Shown in pieces: positions 9,288-18,576 of a DNA stretch of 64,000 bases. Source of the DNA: CAVRUZ01 sp963724495 (lineage in GTDB: Bacteria; Actinomycetota; Actinomycetes; Propionibacteriales; DAIQRJ01); the NCBI GenBank assembly GCA_963724495.1, contig CAVRUZ010000008.1:170793-234792 (forward strand). The letters are read 5' to 3'. Each line of letters starts with the position of its first letter. The first letter of the stretch is position 1. Below the pieces are notes generated by a model that was not told where the DNA came from, searched no databases, and saw only the letters and a list, made by a program, of their open reading frames with translations. Both the position numbers and the translations under genes were made by a program.

Positions 9288-10880
9288 GTGCCGCGGTCGG
9301 GAATATGTGTCCTGGCGATCCTGGTGGTCGCCGGCATCGTCGTACCCCTCCCCTTGCTGACCGAACCCCAGTCGCACCTGTTGTACGTCGTCGCGGAGTG
9401 CCTGGCCATCGCATCGGCCTGGCTGGTCTGGGCACGGCTCCGAACGACCACCCGCAGGGTATGGCTCCTGCTTCTCGCCGGATGGTCGATCAGCGGGATC
9501 ATCGATGTGCTCCGGTTCGCCGTGCACCACCTCGGACTTCCCACGCAGGCCACGGTGCCGGGACAGGCCAGCGTCGTCGTCGGGTTGGCCGTGCTGGGAT
9601 CAGCCGCCGTCATGTTCAGCGCCCGCCAGACCGCGTCAGCTACCCGGGCGGTGCTGCTCGACACCGGTGTTCTCACGGTCGGGCTCGCCACCCCGTTGTT
9701 CGCCGTGCAGATGCTGCCGAACGTCGTGTCCGCCGTCGACGGGATCATCGTCGTGGGCTATGCCGCGGTGAGCCTCCTGTCGTTGGCGGTGTGCGCCCGT
9801 TTCGTGATGGCCTGGCGGGTCTCCGGATCACCGTGGCTGCTGTGCATCGCCGGCGCCGCGCTGACGAACGGCGTGGCCTGCCTGCTGGCGGCAGATGCAC
9901 CGGGGGCCACGGAGCCGCCTCTTGCCGTGTGCCGTGGTCTGTGGGTGCTGGCTTTCGGCTTCGGCTTCGCCGCCATCAGCACGACCGCGCCATCGAAGCG
10001 TGACCGGCCGATTCCGTTCGCGCTCGAGCGGCCGTCGCCGCCGTGGGTGGCGGTGTTGGTGTTGAGCATTGCGATGCCGGGGGTGACGTTGGCGATTGCG
10101 CAGGCGGTGGGTCGGGTGGTGTCGTTGCCGGCGATCGCGGCCGGGAGTGTGGCGTTGGCGGTGTTGGTGTCGGCGCGGATGGCGACGTTGGTGGCGCATC
10201 TGCATGGGCAGTCGTTGACGTTGTCGGAGGTCGCGGTCCGCGACGAGTTGACCGGGATTCCGAATCGGCGCGGCTGGAACCATGCGCTGGCCCAGGCGTG
10301 TCGGCTGGCCGAGTGGGACAACCGGCCGTTCAGCCTGGCCGTGCTCGATCTGGACCACTTCAAGACCTACAACGACACCCACGGCCACCAGGCCGGCGAC
10401 GCGCTGCTGGCCGCGACCGCGCACACCTGGCGGCTGCTGCTGCCCCCCGACGCCGTGCTGGCCCGCTACGGCGGCGAAGAGTTCACCCTGATCCTGTTCG
10501 GCCACGACATCGCCACCGCCACCCACACCCTCGACGCCATGCGCACCGCCATGACCCACTCCCAGACCTTCTCCGCCGGCCTCACCCTCTGGCGCCCCGG
10601 CATCCCCGCCGAACTCCTGTTCGCCGAAGCCGACCAAGCCCTCTACCACGCCAAACACCTCGGCCGCGACCGCTCCGAAATAGCCGACGGCGCCGCTTCG
10701 GCACCGGCCCCGCAGGAGGCAGCCGCGGGGAGCAGGGCGACCGCGATGTCCACCCGGATCGCGGTGGCATCGGCGGTGGATCGGCGCAGCGGGATCGAGC
10801 GGTTCGGCGTCAGGTCGGTGGAGCGGCGAGCCCGACGGGCGGCAGCCCGGACCGGCGCCACCTCCGACCTCGCCAGCTGA
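9288..10880 (+). CDS. Membrane GGDEF-domain diguanylate cyclase
   Basis: About 530 residues. Roughly eight hydrophobic segments fill the first ~310 residues, followed by a GGDEF domain with an intact active-site motif RYGGEEF. The product should make cyclic di-GMP at the membrane. The usual inhibitory I-site RxxD upstream reads LPPD, so product inhibition through that site is unlikely. A GTG start at 9288 is preceded by AGGAGG at 9277-9282. The last ~65 residues after the cyclase domain are Ala/Arg-rich with no recognisable domain. Codon choice changes sharply inside the gene: codons end mainly in G around 10030-10260 and mainly in C around 10420-10690. Confidence 0.88.
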   Translation: MPRSGICVLAILVVAGIVVPLPLLTEPQSHLLYVVAECLAIASAWLVWARLRTTTRRVWLLLLAGWSISGIIDVLRFAVHHLGLPTQATVPGQASVVVGLAVLGSAAVMFSARQTASATRAVLLDTGVLTVGLATPLFAVQMLPNVVSAVDGIIVVGYAAVSLLSLAVCARFVMAWRVSGSPWLLCIAGAALTNGVACLLAADAPGATEPPLAVCRGLWVLAFGFGFAAISTTAPSKRDRPIPFALERPSPPWVAVLVLSIAMPGVTLAIAQAVGRVVSLPAIAAGSVALAVLVSARMATLVAHLHGQSLTLSEVAVRDELTGIPNRRGWNHALAQACRLAEWDNRPFSLAVLDLDHFKTYNDTHGHQAGDALLAATAHTWRLLLPPDAVLARYGGEEFTLILFGHDIATATHTLDAMRTAMTHSQTFSAGLTLWRPGIPAELLFAEADQALYHAKHLGRDRSEIADGAASAPAPQEAAAGSRATAMSTRIAVASAVDRRSGIERFGVRSVERRARRAAARTGATSDLAS

Positions 10881-10883
10881 GCT

Positions 10884-11431
10884 TCAGCCGCCGTAGCGGA
10901 CCATTCGCCGCTCCACCGCGCCCGTCGGCGGGTGCACCTTGGTGTGCCCGTCATCGACGAAGCCGAGTCGCCGGTAGAACGCCTGGGCCCGGCCATTGCC
11001 GGCAACGACCCACAGGTAGCCGGGCGCGTCGCCGAGGGTCGCCTCGACGAGGAGATCGGCGACGCCGCTCCCGCGATGCGACGAATCGACGTTGATCATC
11101 CACAGCTCCGCTGGCAGGACCGGGTCCGGATCGCGCGCAGGTCCGGCGCTCGCGATGCCGACGAGCGCACCGGTTGCGCGGTGCCGGGCAGCCCTCGACC
11201 GCGGGTGCGTCGTGACCTCATCCACTGCCGCTTCGCCGGCCGCTCGCCGGGCGGCGTCCGCTGTGAGGCGGGCGTCCCACATCCGCACCCGGTCCATCGG
11301 GTCGAGGCGCCCTCAGGTAGTCCGCGGGCATGAGCCCGACATAGGCCTCCTGCCAGACGCGCACGTGCAGTCGCCCCATCTCCGTCGGCGTCGGCGGGCA
11401 GCGGCGCCACGATGTCGTAGTCCTCCCTCAC
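10884..11431 (-). CDS. GNAT family N-acetyltransferase, frame broken twice
   Basis: A GNAT acetyltransferase of ~180 residues. The C-terminal part (10884-~11297) has the acetyl-CoA loop RGSGVAD and the motif AFYRRLGF. The N-terminal part begins at a GTG (11431) that overlaps the CPT-like gene stop by four bases and reads VREDYDIVAPLPADAD. Between them the family's WQEAYVGLMPADYL segment is present but only in another frame. One extra base near 11389 (GACGGAGATGG for GACGAGATGG) and one near 11309 (GCGCCTCG for GCGCTCG) explain this. Both look like single-base consensus errors. The substrate is unknown. Confidence 0.7.
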
Positions 11432-11943
11432 GTCGTTTCCCGGGTGGAGAGGAAGTCGAGGATCCGCGTGACCGACTGCTCGGTGGACTCGACGGAGGTG
11501 TCCACCTGCAGCGGGTAGTCGTGGCGATGAACGTCGTCGAACCCGGGCACGTCGAGATCCACCCGGCTCGTGCGGCGATCCGTCCGGCCCGCCTCGCGCT
11601 GCATGGCCACGGCCAGCGGGCAGCGCACTCCGATCACGACCACGTCGAAGTCGCCGAAGAGGTCGTCGTAGTGCGGGCGATCGGCCGGGAGGATCACCGA
11701 CTCGCTGAGCACCGGGTAACCGCGCAGCGCGATCTCCCGGAGCCCGGCGAGCCACGCGTCGCGCATGTCGGTGAAGAGCGCGGGGACACCTGCGCTGGAC
11801 CAGTACCTGCTCTGGATCCCGAGCAGGAAGTCGTCGAGCGACCGGTAGTACGTCGGCCCTTCCAGCCGGGGATGCAGCGCACGAGCCAGCGTCGACTTAC
11901 CGGAGGAGGGCGTCCCGTTGAGGAAGACGATCCTGGTGGTCAT
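11428..11943 (-). CDS. Chloramphenicol phosphotransferase-like P-loop kinase
   Basis: 171 residues. Walker A GTPSSGKST sits at residues ~9-17, followed by SLDDFL and a RCPLAVAMQRE segment, as in CPT/zeta-like small kinases. Family members phosphorylate small molecules; resistance to chloramphenicol is known only for the Streptomyces venezuelae enzyme, so the substrate here is open. ATG 11943 is preferred over an upstream ATG because it starts directly at MTTRIVFLNG. Its stop overlaps the GNAT start (GTGA), so the two are probably co-translated. Confidence 0.75.
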   Translation of the reverse strand: MTTRIVFLNGTPSSGKSTLARALHPRLEGPTYYRSLDDFLLGIQSRYWSSAGVPALFTDMRDAWLAGLREIALRGYPVLSESVILPADRPHYDDLFGDFDVVVIGVRCPLAVAMQREAGRTDRRTSRVDLDVPGFDDVHRHDYPLQVDTSVESTEQSVTRILDFLSTRETT

Positions 11944-11968
11944 GCCGGCCGTGCGCGCCCGGCTCGCA

Positions 11969-12289
11969 CTAGAGGAGCCCTTGTTCGGCAGTGCCGGCAC
12001 CGACCGACCGCGTGAACACCACGCGCCCCGGCTCCGCCATCAAGGCGCTCCGCTCGGCACTCCCCTCGAGCACGTTGGCCGACTTCCCATGCACGGCCAG
12101 CGCCTCCTCCGACTCCCATTTCTCCACGTAGGCGAAGACATCGGGGTCGTCAGTGCCCTGCTGAAGGCTGTAGAGCAGGCATCCGGGTTCGGTGTGCACT
12201 GCTTCCGCCATCGCCGTCAGCCGCTCCTTCAGTTCCTCGCGGTGTTCGGTCTTGGCACGGAAGATGGCAAGGACATTGATCTGCGACAT
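11969..12289 (-). CDS. Antibiotic biosynthesis monooxygenase (ABM/YgiN) family protein
   Basis: 106-residue dimeric ferredoxin-like ABM fold. Characteristic elements are the N-terminal INVLAIFRAK strand, EPGCLLYSL and FAYVEKWES followed by an AVHGKS-type helix. Relatives are small quinol monooxygenases or heme-degrading proteins; no specific substrate can be assigned. The ATG at 12289 gives the family length. It lies 25 bases upstream of the CPT-like gene in the same direction. Confidence 0.82.
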   Translation of the reverse strand: MSQINVLAIFRAKTEHREELKERLTAMAEAVHTEPGCLLYSLQQGTDDPDVFAYVEKWESEEALAVHGKSANVLEGSAERSALMAEPGRVVFTRSVGAGTAEQGLL

Positions 12290-12338
12290 GCGACCGATCC
12301 TGCCATCGGCCGCTGAGCCACCCGGCAGGTCGTCGGTC

Positions 12339-14097
12339 TCAGCGCGGCCTGGCCACCACCTGCGCGACTTCATCCGGCGCGACCTCGCGCCGCTCACCGG
12401 TGCGTCGGTCGCGGACCTCCACCAGGCCTTCGGCGAGCTTGCGCCCCACCACGACGATCGTCCCCATCCCCAGCAGCTCGGCGTCGGTGAACTTCACGCC
12501 GGGCGACACCTTCACCCGGTCGTCGTAGAGAACACTGCACCCGGCGGCCTCCAGGTCGGCCGTGATGGTGTCCGCTGCCGTGAAGATCGAACTGTCCTTT
12601 CCGGTCGCGACGACGTGCACGTCAGCCGGTCCGATGCCCGCCGGCCAGACTATTCCCTTGCTGTCATGAGAGTTCTCCACGATGGCGGCGACGGCCCGCG
12701 AGATGCCGATGCCGTACGACCCCATGGTGACCGTCACCAGCCGCCCGTTCTCGTCGAGCACCTGCAGCCCGAGCGCATCGGCGAACTTGCGTCCCAGCTG
12801 GAAGATGTGGCCCATCTCGATGCCACGTGCCGACGCCAGGACGCCGCCGCACCTCGGGCAGGCGTCACCCTCGACGATCTCGGCGGCCTCGATGGTCCCG
12901 TCGGCCGCGAAGTCCCGGCCGGCCACGAGGTCGACCACGTGCCGGGCCGGTGCATCGGCGCCCGTCACCCAGCTGCTCCCCGCGACGACTCGTGGGTCGA
13001 GGAGGTAGCGGATCTTCGACGCGTTGTCCGAACCGAGCACACCAGGCCCGATATAGCCCTTCGCCAGCAGAGGATTCTCCGCGAACTGGGCCTCGCCGAA
13101 GGGGACGACAGCTGCCGGATACACCTGCGCCTCGAGACGTTTCACGTCGAGCTCACGATCGCCGGGCAGCCCGATGGCCAGTGCCTCGCTCTTTCCGTCG
13201 GGAAACTCCAAGGACACAAGGACGTTCTTCAACGTGTCGGCTGCCTGCCAAGGACGATCGGACCGCGGGAACTCGGCGTTGAGCAGCTCGACGAGCGTGT
13301 CGATCGTCGGGGTGTCCGGCGTGTCCTCGATGTGCGCGGCAGGTAGGCCGTCAAAGGCGATCGCAGCGGGAACACCGACCTCGACTGCCTCCACGTTGGC
13401 CGCGTAGTCGCAGTCGGCGCAGTGCACGTAGGTGTCCTCGCCATTCACAGCGGTGGCGAGGAATTCCTCCGACTGCGACCCGCCCATCGCGCCGGCGAAC
13501 GCGTGCACGATCACGTAGTCGAATCCCAGCCGGTCGAAGATCCTGATGTAGGCCGCACGGTGTTCCGCGTAGGCCTTGTCCAGACCCGCATCGTCGATGT
13601 CGAACGAGTACGAGTCCTTCATGACGAACTCGCGGCCACGCAGCAGACCGGCCCGCGGGCGTGCCTCGTCGCGGTACTTGGTCTGGATCTGGAACAGCAA
13701 CAGCGGAAGGTCCTTGTAGGACGAGTAGAGGTCCTTGACCGCGAGCGTGAACATCTCCTCGTGCGTCGGCCCGAGGAGGTAGTCGGCGTCGCGACGATCC
13801 TTGACGCGGAAGACCTGGTCGCCGTACTCGTCCCAACGGCCGCTCGCCTGATAGGGCTCGGCCGGAAGCAGATGCCGGGAAGCGCACCTCCTGGGCACCG
13901 ATCGCGGTCATCTCCTCGCGCACGATCCGCTCGATGTTCTCCAGCACCTTCAGGCCCAGCGGCAGCCAGGTGTAGATGCCGGGTGCGACGCGACGGATGT
14001 ACCCGCCGCGGACGAGCAGGCGGTGGCTCGGGAGGTCCGCGTCCACCGGGTCGTCGCGCAGTGTGCGGGCGAACAGGCTGGACATGCGGATGACCAC
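12339..14097 (-). CDS. proS: Prolyl-tRNA synthetase, one frameshift
   Basis: Charges tRNA-Pro. Class II motifs are complete: motif 1 around VREEMTAIGAQEV, motif 2 in RDEARPRAGLLRGREF, the inserted editing domain in the middle, and motif 3 in YGIGISRAVAAIVENS. About 585 residues of bacterial type. GTG 14097 is preferred because GAGGAG lies six bases upstream; ATG 14085 is an alternative. One extra T near 13879 breaks the frame between GAQEVRFPA and LLPAEPYQ. Because the enzyme is essential and both halves are perfectly conserved, a sequence error is much more likely than a pseudogene. Confidence 0.92.
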
Positions 14098-14230
14098 GGG
14101 AAACTCCTCGGCTCGGATCCGGCCGGATCGCCGGCCGTCAGCACCGTCGGGTGCGGGTCCCGAGTCTCGCCGCAGTGGCGTTGCGATGTCGACCGTGTTC
14201 ATGAGCGAGCCACGGGGAAGGATGACGAGC

Positions 14231-14632
14231 ATGTTGACCCTGCACCCTGCCTACCGAGTCGGCGACCTCACCACGTCACTCGACTTCTACCGCGGCGTCG
14301 GGTTCGAGGAGGTCGGCCGCGTCCCGCTGCCGAACGACGTCACGCTGGTGTGCCTCAAGCTGCCGGACGACCCGTTCGTCTCGATCGAGCTGGTCGACGA
14401 CCCCGCGGCCCGACCGATCCAGATCGGCAACGGCCTCAGCCACATCGCGGTGCAGGTGGACGACCTCACCGCGCTGGTCGCGAGGCTGGAGGAGGCGGGG
14501 ATCACCTGCGGGCCCATCGAGCGTCCCGGACCGCTGATCTCCTGGCTGGTCGACCCGGATGGCTATCGCATCGAGCTGGTCGAGTGGCCATCCGGCCATC
14601 CGGCCGGCATGACCGCTGGCGACTTCGGCTGA
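14231..14632 (+). CDS. VOC-family (glyoxalase/bleomycin-resistance fold) protein
   Basis: About 133 residues with paired beta-alpha-beta-beta-beta units. It starts LHPAYRVGDLTTSLDFYRGV and ends with the metal-site region DPDGYRIELVEW. In the VOC superfamily these are lyases, dioxygenases or binding proteins; the glyoxalase I-like pattern (WxxDPDGYxIEL) is clear but the reaction is not. ATG 14222 (MTS) is an alternative start; 14231 has GAAGG nine bases upstream. The gene is divergent from proS and converges on the transketolase genes through a large hairpin. Confidence 0.8.
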   Translation: MLTLHPAYRVGDLTTSLDFYRGVGFEEVGRVPLPNDVTLVCLKLPDDPFVSIELVDDPAARPIQIGNGLSHIAVQVDDLTALVARLEEAGITCGPIERPGPLISWLVDPDGYRIELVEWPSGHPAGMTAGDFG

Positions 14633-14646
14633 CCCGGCCGCCGACT

Positions 14647-14693
14647 GGGCGCAAATCGGGGTTATGCGGGTGCGATAACCCCGATTTGCGCCC
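14647..14693. terminator. Perfect 19-bp inverted repeat, bidirectional terminator or REP-like element
   Basis: The left arm is 14647-14665 and the right arm 14675-14693, both fully complementary, with a 9-base loop. It lies between the converging VOC gene and the transketolase C-subunit gene. There is no T-run on either side. The loop and the right arm also encode the last residues and stop of the transketolase subunit. It could terminate both transcripts or be an intergenic palindromic repeat that invaded the gene end. Confidence 0.7.
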
Positions 14694-15646
14694 GCTCGAG
14701 GAAGGGTCGGATCGAAGCACGCAACCCGGGTGCCGTCAGCCCGTGGGCGCGGATGTGCTCGTCGGGAGTGCCGTAGTGGCGGAGCTCCTCGTTGCGGGTG
14801 CCGAGACTCAGCAACCGGTGCGGCACGTCCACCAGGGCGGCCGACACCGAACCCGCCGAGGTGCCGGCGAGGTACGGCTCGACCAGCACCACGTCGGCCC
14901 GGGCGCCGGCGACCGCAGCGCGGAGTCCGACGGCATCGAAGGGCCGAACGCGGGCGGTGTAGAGCACGGTGAGATCCAGATCATCGGTGGCCGCCAGTAC
15001 CTCATCGAGTACCGGACCCACCGCGACGACCACGCCGGAGCCACCGGACCGGATCGTCACGAGGCCGTCGAGGCCGCCGAGGTGGGCAGCACGGTTCTGC
15101 TGCCCGGTGACGCGCAGGTAGTGCCGGCCGGAGCCGAGGACCGCGCGCCGGAGTCCGGCCTCCACCTCGTCGGCGTGACCAGGAACGACGATCGACCAGT
15201 CCGGCAACGTCGAAATCAAGGCGACGTCACCCGGCGACTGGTGCGTGCGTCCACCGGCACTCACGTCGAAGGAGCCGCCGGTGCTCACGAGGACGCCATC
15301 GACATGCTGGTGGCCGAAGCCGAGCTTGATCTGCTCGAACGGGCGCTCGACCAGGAACGACGCGAACGTGTGCACGATCGGGCGCAGGCCCGTGAGTCCC
15401 ATGCCGGCTCCGACGTTCACGAGCAGCTGCTCGCGGATCCCGACATTGATCACGCGGTCGGGGTGCCGATCCTGCACTTCGCCCAGGTACTGGCCCGAGA
15501 TCTCGGCGTAGACGATCGCGACGCGGTCGTTCTCGTCGACGAGCTCCGCGGCCGTGAGCGCGAAGGTCTCCCGGGGATCGCGAGGCTTCGTCCGTTCTGT
15601 GCGGGACGTCTGCCACCGGCACGGTTTCCTTGACTGACGTGGTCAT
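14662..15646 (-). CDS. Transketolase, C-terminal subunit, one frameshift
   Basis: About 325 residues covering the pyrimidine-binding and C-terminal transketolase domains. RVINVGIREQ contains the conserved catalytic Glu, followed by FASFL and a C-terminal DVVLVEPY strand. It pairs with the preceding gene to form a two-subunit transketolase-like enzyme. ATG 15646 has AAGGAG nine bases upstream; a GTG at 15655 overlaps the preceding stop but is too close to that site. One extra A near 15599 breaks the frame between VADVPHR and the following PRETFAL segment. The 3' end lies inside the 47-base palindrome. Confidence 0.85.
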
Positions 15647-15651
15647 CGTGC

Positions 15652-16350
15652 TCACTCCTTGTCCTCGATGACGGCCACCACTGCTAGCGGTCGCCCCGGG
15701 TGATCGGACCGGAAGGCCGATGTCAGCGCCGCGTGGTCGCGGCCGTCGACCTCGGCCACCTGCCAGCCGTCCGTGCGGAATCGCTCGCCGATGCGGCCGG
15801 GGACGCCGTAGCTCGACGACCTGTTGTCGACCACCACGACGGTCAGCCGGTCCAGCGAGAGTGCGGGTGCCAGCTCGATCGCCTCGTGGTTGCTGCCTTC
15901 GTTGAGCTCCGCGTCACCGACGAGCACCACCACGCGGCTCGGGATCTTCTGCGCGCGCAGTCCGAGCGCCTCACCCACTGCCAGTGGTAACCCGTGTCCG
16001 AGCGAGCCGGACGAGATCTCCACACCTGGCACGAGATTGCGGTCGGGATGCTGGCCCAGCGGCGAGTCGAAGGCTGCCCAACGCGCCAGCCAGTCGGTCG
16101 GGATGAAGCCCTTGGCAGCGAGCACGGCGTAGTACGCCATCGGGCCGTGCCCCTTGGACAGCAGGAAACGGTCCCGGGTTGGGTCGTCGATGCGGTCGGG
16201 CGAGACGTCGAGGATGCGGTCGTAGAGCACCCACAGCACGTCGAGGGTGGACGTGGCTGCCGCGGAGTGCTTCTCGTCGCCCGTCATCAGCGAGAGATAG
16301 CCATCGAGGTCGCCATACGTGGCAGCGCCTTGGCTCAGTTCCGTTGTCAT
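15652..16350 (-). CDS. Transketolase, N-terminal (TPP-binding) subunit
   Basis: About 232 residues. It contains the thiamine-pyrophosphate domain: LLSKGHGPMAYYAVL, SGSLGHGLP, and the GDAELNEGSN to DNRSS segment (the GDG...N type TPP/Mg motif). Split transketolases of this kind are common beside sugar operons in actinobacteria and transfer two-carbon units between sugars or sugar derivatives. ATG 16350 immediately follows a -10 hexamer, so the mRNA is probably leaderless. Upstream lies a strong palindrome (see 16365). The glycosidase gene upstream has the same orientation. Confidence 0.87.
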   Translation of the reverse strand: MTTELSQGAATYGDLDGYLSLMTGDEKHSAAATSTLDVLWVLYDRILDVSPDRIDDPTRDRFLLSKGHGPMAYYAVLAAKGFIPTDWLARWAAFDSPLGQHPDRNLVPGVEISSGSLGHGLPLAVGEALGLRAQKIPSRVVVLVGDAELNEGSNHEAIELAPALSLDRLTVVVVDNRSSSYGVPGRIGERFRTDGWQVAEVDGRDHAALTSAFRSDHPGRPLAVVAVIEDKE

Positions 16351-16356
16351 GCCGTA

Positions 16357-16387
16357 AGTATCAAACTTCAAGCTGACTTGAAGTCAA
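16357..16387 (-). promoter_or_regulatory. Promoter of the split transketolase operon, leaderless type
   Basis: On the minus strand the -35-like TTGACT (16387-16382) and the -10 GATACT (16362-16357) are separated by 19 bases. Six bases then lead to the ATG at 16350. A 19-base spacer is too long for ordinary sigma-70 promoters but is the hallmark of promoters activated by MerR-family regulators, which untwist the spacer. Confidence 0.6.
16365..16384. promoter_or_regulatory. MerR-type operator, perfect 8-4-8 palindrome
   Basis: ACTTCAAG-CTGA-CTTGAAGT lies centred between the -35 and -10 elements of the transketolase promoter. Position, spacing and the CTTGAAGT half-site resemble operators of MerR/SoxR-like regulators. 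No MerR gene is in the window, so the regulator is unknown. Confidence 0.6.
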
Positions 16388-16441
16388 CCCCGCGAATCGC
16401 ACAACCTGCCGGGACTTTCCTTGGCCGGCACTTCTTGACTG

Positions 16442-18518
16442 TTACTCAGCCCCGAAGAACACGATCGCGGTACCGGTGGCAGCGAAGGCCGCATCGACGA
16501 CGCTGCGACCGGCTTCGTCGCGCGCGACGTGCACGTCCGTGTTGCTGGTGCCGACCTTGTCTGACACCGGCGTTCTGACCACGTGCCGCACCCTCATGGG
16601 GTTGTGCTCGTCGAACGGCCGTCCGACCCCGTTGGCGAAGATGACCACCACTCCGTTGCCCGTGTCGGCTGACACCTTCTCGTAGATCTCCACTTGCCCA
16701 CCTGGAATCCCGATACGTCGTAGCGGAGCCGACGTCACATCGCTGCGAACCTGCCGATAGAGATCGAGCAGGCGAGCCATGCGGCCGACCCCGTCGTCGG
16801 TGATGCCCGACGAGGTCGCCCCAGAGCCCGTTCTGGCCGAGGACGAGTGAGCCCACCGACGACTCCTGATTCGATGCCGGGTCGTCGGGCAGGTAGTGCG
16901 AGAGAAACAGGATCGACGGGATCCAGGTGTCGTAGGCCAGCGGCGTGCGCACCACCCAGTCACGTGCCGGACCGGGGTGGAAGAAGACGTTCGGGTTGTC
17001 CCAGTGCACGTCGCGGTCTGTCGGGATGTCGAAGCTGGGGAAGTACGGCCCGTTGTTGATCAGGAAGTACTTGCCCACCGAGAGGAACGACAGCCCGACG
17101 CATCGGTGAGCTTCGGTGACGTCGAAGTCGACGATCGCGTCGGGGTAGGCGCTGGTGACGCGTTCGACAACCCTGGCCAGGTAGAGCGGCTGCTGGAAGG
17201 CGTAGGAGTCGGCCCGTTCGGCCTGGGTGTGGGACGCGTCGCCGTGGGCGTGGTCGGGCGAGTCACACCCGTACTGGTCGATCGCATCCCACTTGAAGTA
17301 CCGGACACCGAGTTCTCGCGCGCACCTGATCAGCTCGTCGGCGAAGTCGTCGGCGTACGAGCTCACCAGGCACAGTTCCTCGCTCTCCTCCGTCTCCCAG
17401 ATGCTGCGGGCAGGGGGGTGAACGCCTCGCCAGCTCATGCGGTTGGCCTGGTTGCGCGCGAGCATTCCGCTGGACGCAGCTGCCGACGTAGGGCCGAACC
17501 AGAGTCCTAACCGCATGCCGTATCCGTCCAGCCGGTTGCGGATCTCGGCAAGTCCGTCGGGAAAGCGGTTGCGGTCGACGCGCCAGTCGCCGGTGCGGTC
17601 GTACCAGCCCGTGTCGATCACGAACACCTCGACCCCGATCCGGTGCGCGACGTCGATCTCGGCGAGCATCCGTTCGGCATTCATCTCGGCGAGGTAGGGC
17701 CGGTCGGTCCAGTGGTGGACCCGTTCCTGGTGGTTCCACGTGTTGTAGAAGACATAGGGACGACGTGACTCGTCGGTCTCGGCCAGGTGCCGCAGTACGA
17801 ACTCGCGGTAGCTGTCGCTGAGATTGCTGAGCACTCCCTCGGCGGCCGCGATGTGCACCCACAACGTGCGGTAGCCCGACCTGAGGTCGTGACCGTGCAG
17901 GTAGTTGCCCTTGACCGCGGCCAACGTGATCGTCCCGTCAGTGCCCAGCCGGTAGGCGGCGTACATGTCCGGGTACTGCGACCCGTGCTCGTAGGCAATC
18001 AGCGCTTCCCCGCCGCCGGTGGGCCAGTGCAGCAGCGGACCCATGGCCGTGAGCTCGGCATCGAACTCGGCCGGCCCCAAGGACGCCTCGGTCGGCACGT
18101 AGCTGTGCACGAGGTGGTCGTAGTCGGACAGCCGGACCTCTGTCGCCTGCTGGCCGCCGGTCCGAACGGACAGATAGGTGAGGGAGTCGGCTCCGTCGTC
18201 GCGCGTGAGCCGCAGAGGTCCTTCACTGCGCAGCTCGTAGCGGAAGCGCACCACCGGGTTGTCCTCGGGGACGCGCGCCACCAGCCGGAGGACCAACCCG
18301 GGTTCGCCCTGCACGTCACCCGCCCAGGTTTGCTCCACCACGCCGTTCTGCAGTCGCCGCGCGGGACCGTCCGGCTGGAACGACTGGACGTCGGCGACAA
18401 CCAGCCGACCGTCGATCTGGAACACCGGTGGGCCGACGTCGATCGCCGCTCCCGCACGGGTTCGATAGGTCCACAGGGCATCGGGTGCGGCAGCGGCTTC
18501 GACGGAGGCGTTGACCAT
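16442..18518 (-). CDS. Clan-D glycoside hydrolase (alpha-galactosidase/GH36-like), one frameshift
   Basis: About 690 residues: an N-terminal beta-sandwich, a (beta/alpha)8 barrel and a C-terminal beta domain. The barrel shows FVIDTGWYDRTGDW, GLWFGP, the probable nucleophile Asp in RYFKWDAID, and the likely acid/base Asp in VDFDVTEAHR. These are clan GH-D features; alpha-galactosidase is the likeliest activity but not certain. No signal peptide is seen, so it is intracellular. ATG 18518 has GGAAGG nine bases upstream. One extra G near 16805 (GTCGGGCATC for GTCGGCATC) shifts the last ~120 residues into another frame. Its sugars may feed the downstream transketolase. Confidence 0.8.
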
Positions 18519-18576
18519 GCACCCAAGCCTTCCCCAGGCCGCTCCCACCCCATCGAGTGGGCGGCGAGACTGACGG

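Noticed and set aside
9828..10658. 276-codon antisense frame rich in Gly/Val/Glu then Arg/His
   Set aside because: Explained by the GGDEF gene and its skewed codon use on the other strand.
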